NCBI GenBank assembly: GCA_964371555.1 | Contig: CAYJMQ010000074.1 | Coordinates: forward strand, 1-5,188 | DNA length: 5,188 bases | Direction: 5' to 3' | DNA from: CAYJMQ01 sp964371555 | GTDB lineage: Bacteria > Bdellovibrionota > JACOXK01 > 2-02-FULL-40-11 | In this document: piece after piece, positions 4,993 to 5,188 of the stretch | Layout: the number at the start of each line of letters is the position of its first letter | Numbering within the stretch: the stretch's first letter is position 1 | Translations under genes and position numbers: made by a program | The notes under the pieces: model-generated | Seen by the model: only the letters and a program-made list of their open reading frames with translations | Told to the model about the DNA's origin: nothing | Database searches by the model: none

Positions 4993-5188
4993 ATGAAAGA
5001 TTTAGAGACAAAGAACAAATTCGTGGAGTTGAGAGCTACGGGGCGAAGCTTTGATTCGATAGCCAGGGAACTGGCTGTCTCGAAGCAGACACTCATCAAC
5101 TGGTCTAAAGAGCTTGCCTTGGAGATCAACAATCTTAGAACTATAGAAATGGACTCACTGTTCGAAAAATACCAGCTTGGCAAAAAGG
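4993..5188 (+). CDS. HTH protein, element-type, cut off at the window's right edge
   Basis: The frame is open from ATG 4993 to the edge, giving 65 residues with no stop, so the gene continues outside. GGAGG precedes the ATG by three bases, a strong but close Shine-Dalgarno, and a good promoter lies upstream. Residues about 10-42 form a helix-turn-helix of the homeodomain/transposase type: VELRATGRSFDSIARELAV then SKQTLINWSKEL. The next residues are a charged helix (ALEINNLRTIEMDSLFEKY) that may begin a coiled coil. Proteins with this beginning are, as far as I recall, found in phages and integrative elements of environmental bacteria, often near recombinases; the function is unknown. Possible roles are a regulator, a terminase-small-subunit-like DNA binder or a recombination accessory factor. 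A minus-strand frame over the same bases is its shadow. Confidence 0.75.
   Translation, partial: MKDLETKNKFVELRATGRSFDSIARELAVSKQTLINWSKELALEINNLRTIEMDSLFEKYQLGKK

Overview
The window looks like a gram-negative bacterial chromosome of moderate, slightly AT-rich composition. An acyltransferase of the DUF374 type (lipid A / outer-membrane lipid context) lies beside a sigma-54 enhancer-binding activator. A deltaproteobacterial or related candidate-phylum host is plausible, but the sequence does not fix the taxon.

Left part (1-2266): the edge carries the tail of a short dispersed or tandem repeat. Then come a minus-strand DUF374 lysophospholipid-acyltransferase-like gene and a divergent plus-strand GAF-AAA+-Fis activator of sigma-54 promoters. 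Both start codons are re-chosen here (GTG at 724, TTG at 770) because each has a well-placed Shine-Dalgarno, and this removes the overlap between the longer reading frames.

Middle part (2263-4259): two toxin-antitoxin-like modules sit back to back, each built around a nucleotidyltransferase fold. On the minus strand an XRE-type regulator with an extra C-terminal domain (3319-2804) is followed after 19 bases by an AbiEii/DUF6036-like nucleotidyltransferase (2784-2263). Its promoter overlaps two 14-base-spaced palindromes, and the message seems to start at or next to the ATG. On the plus strand is a canonical MntA-HepT pair (type VII toxin-antitoxin: AMP-transferring antitoxin and HEPN RNase), with an 8-base gene overlap.

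Right part (4260-5188): positions 4310-4351 hold, on the minus strand, exactly the 3' half of a tRNA-Phe(GAA), from anticodon loop to discriminator base. This is the usual footprint of a tyrosine-integrase attachment site. Its orientation predicts that an integrated element begins here and runs rightward, with an intact tRNA-Phe at its far end. The first genes inside would be an orphan HigA-like XRE regulator (4808-4509) and a divergent HTH protein cut by the window edge (4993 onward). Good sigma-70-type promoters for both lie between them.

Two long in-frame G tracts (10 G in the acyltransferase, 9 G in the XRE regulator) are possible phase-variation or sequencing-error sites. The best candidate for an under-described system is the XRE-nucleotidyltransferase pair.
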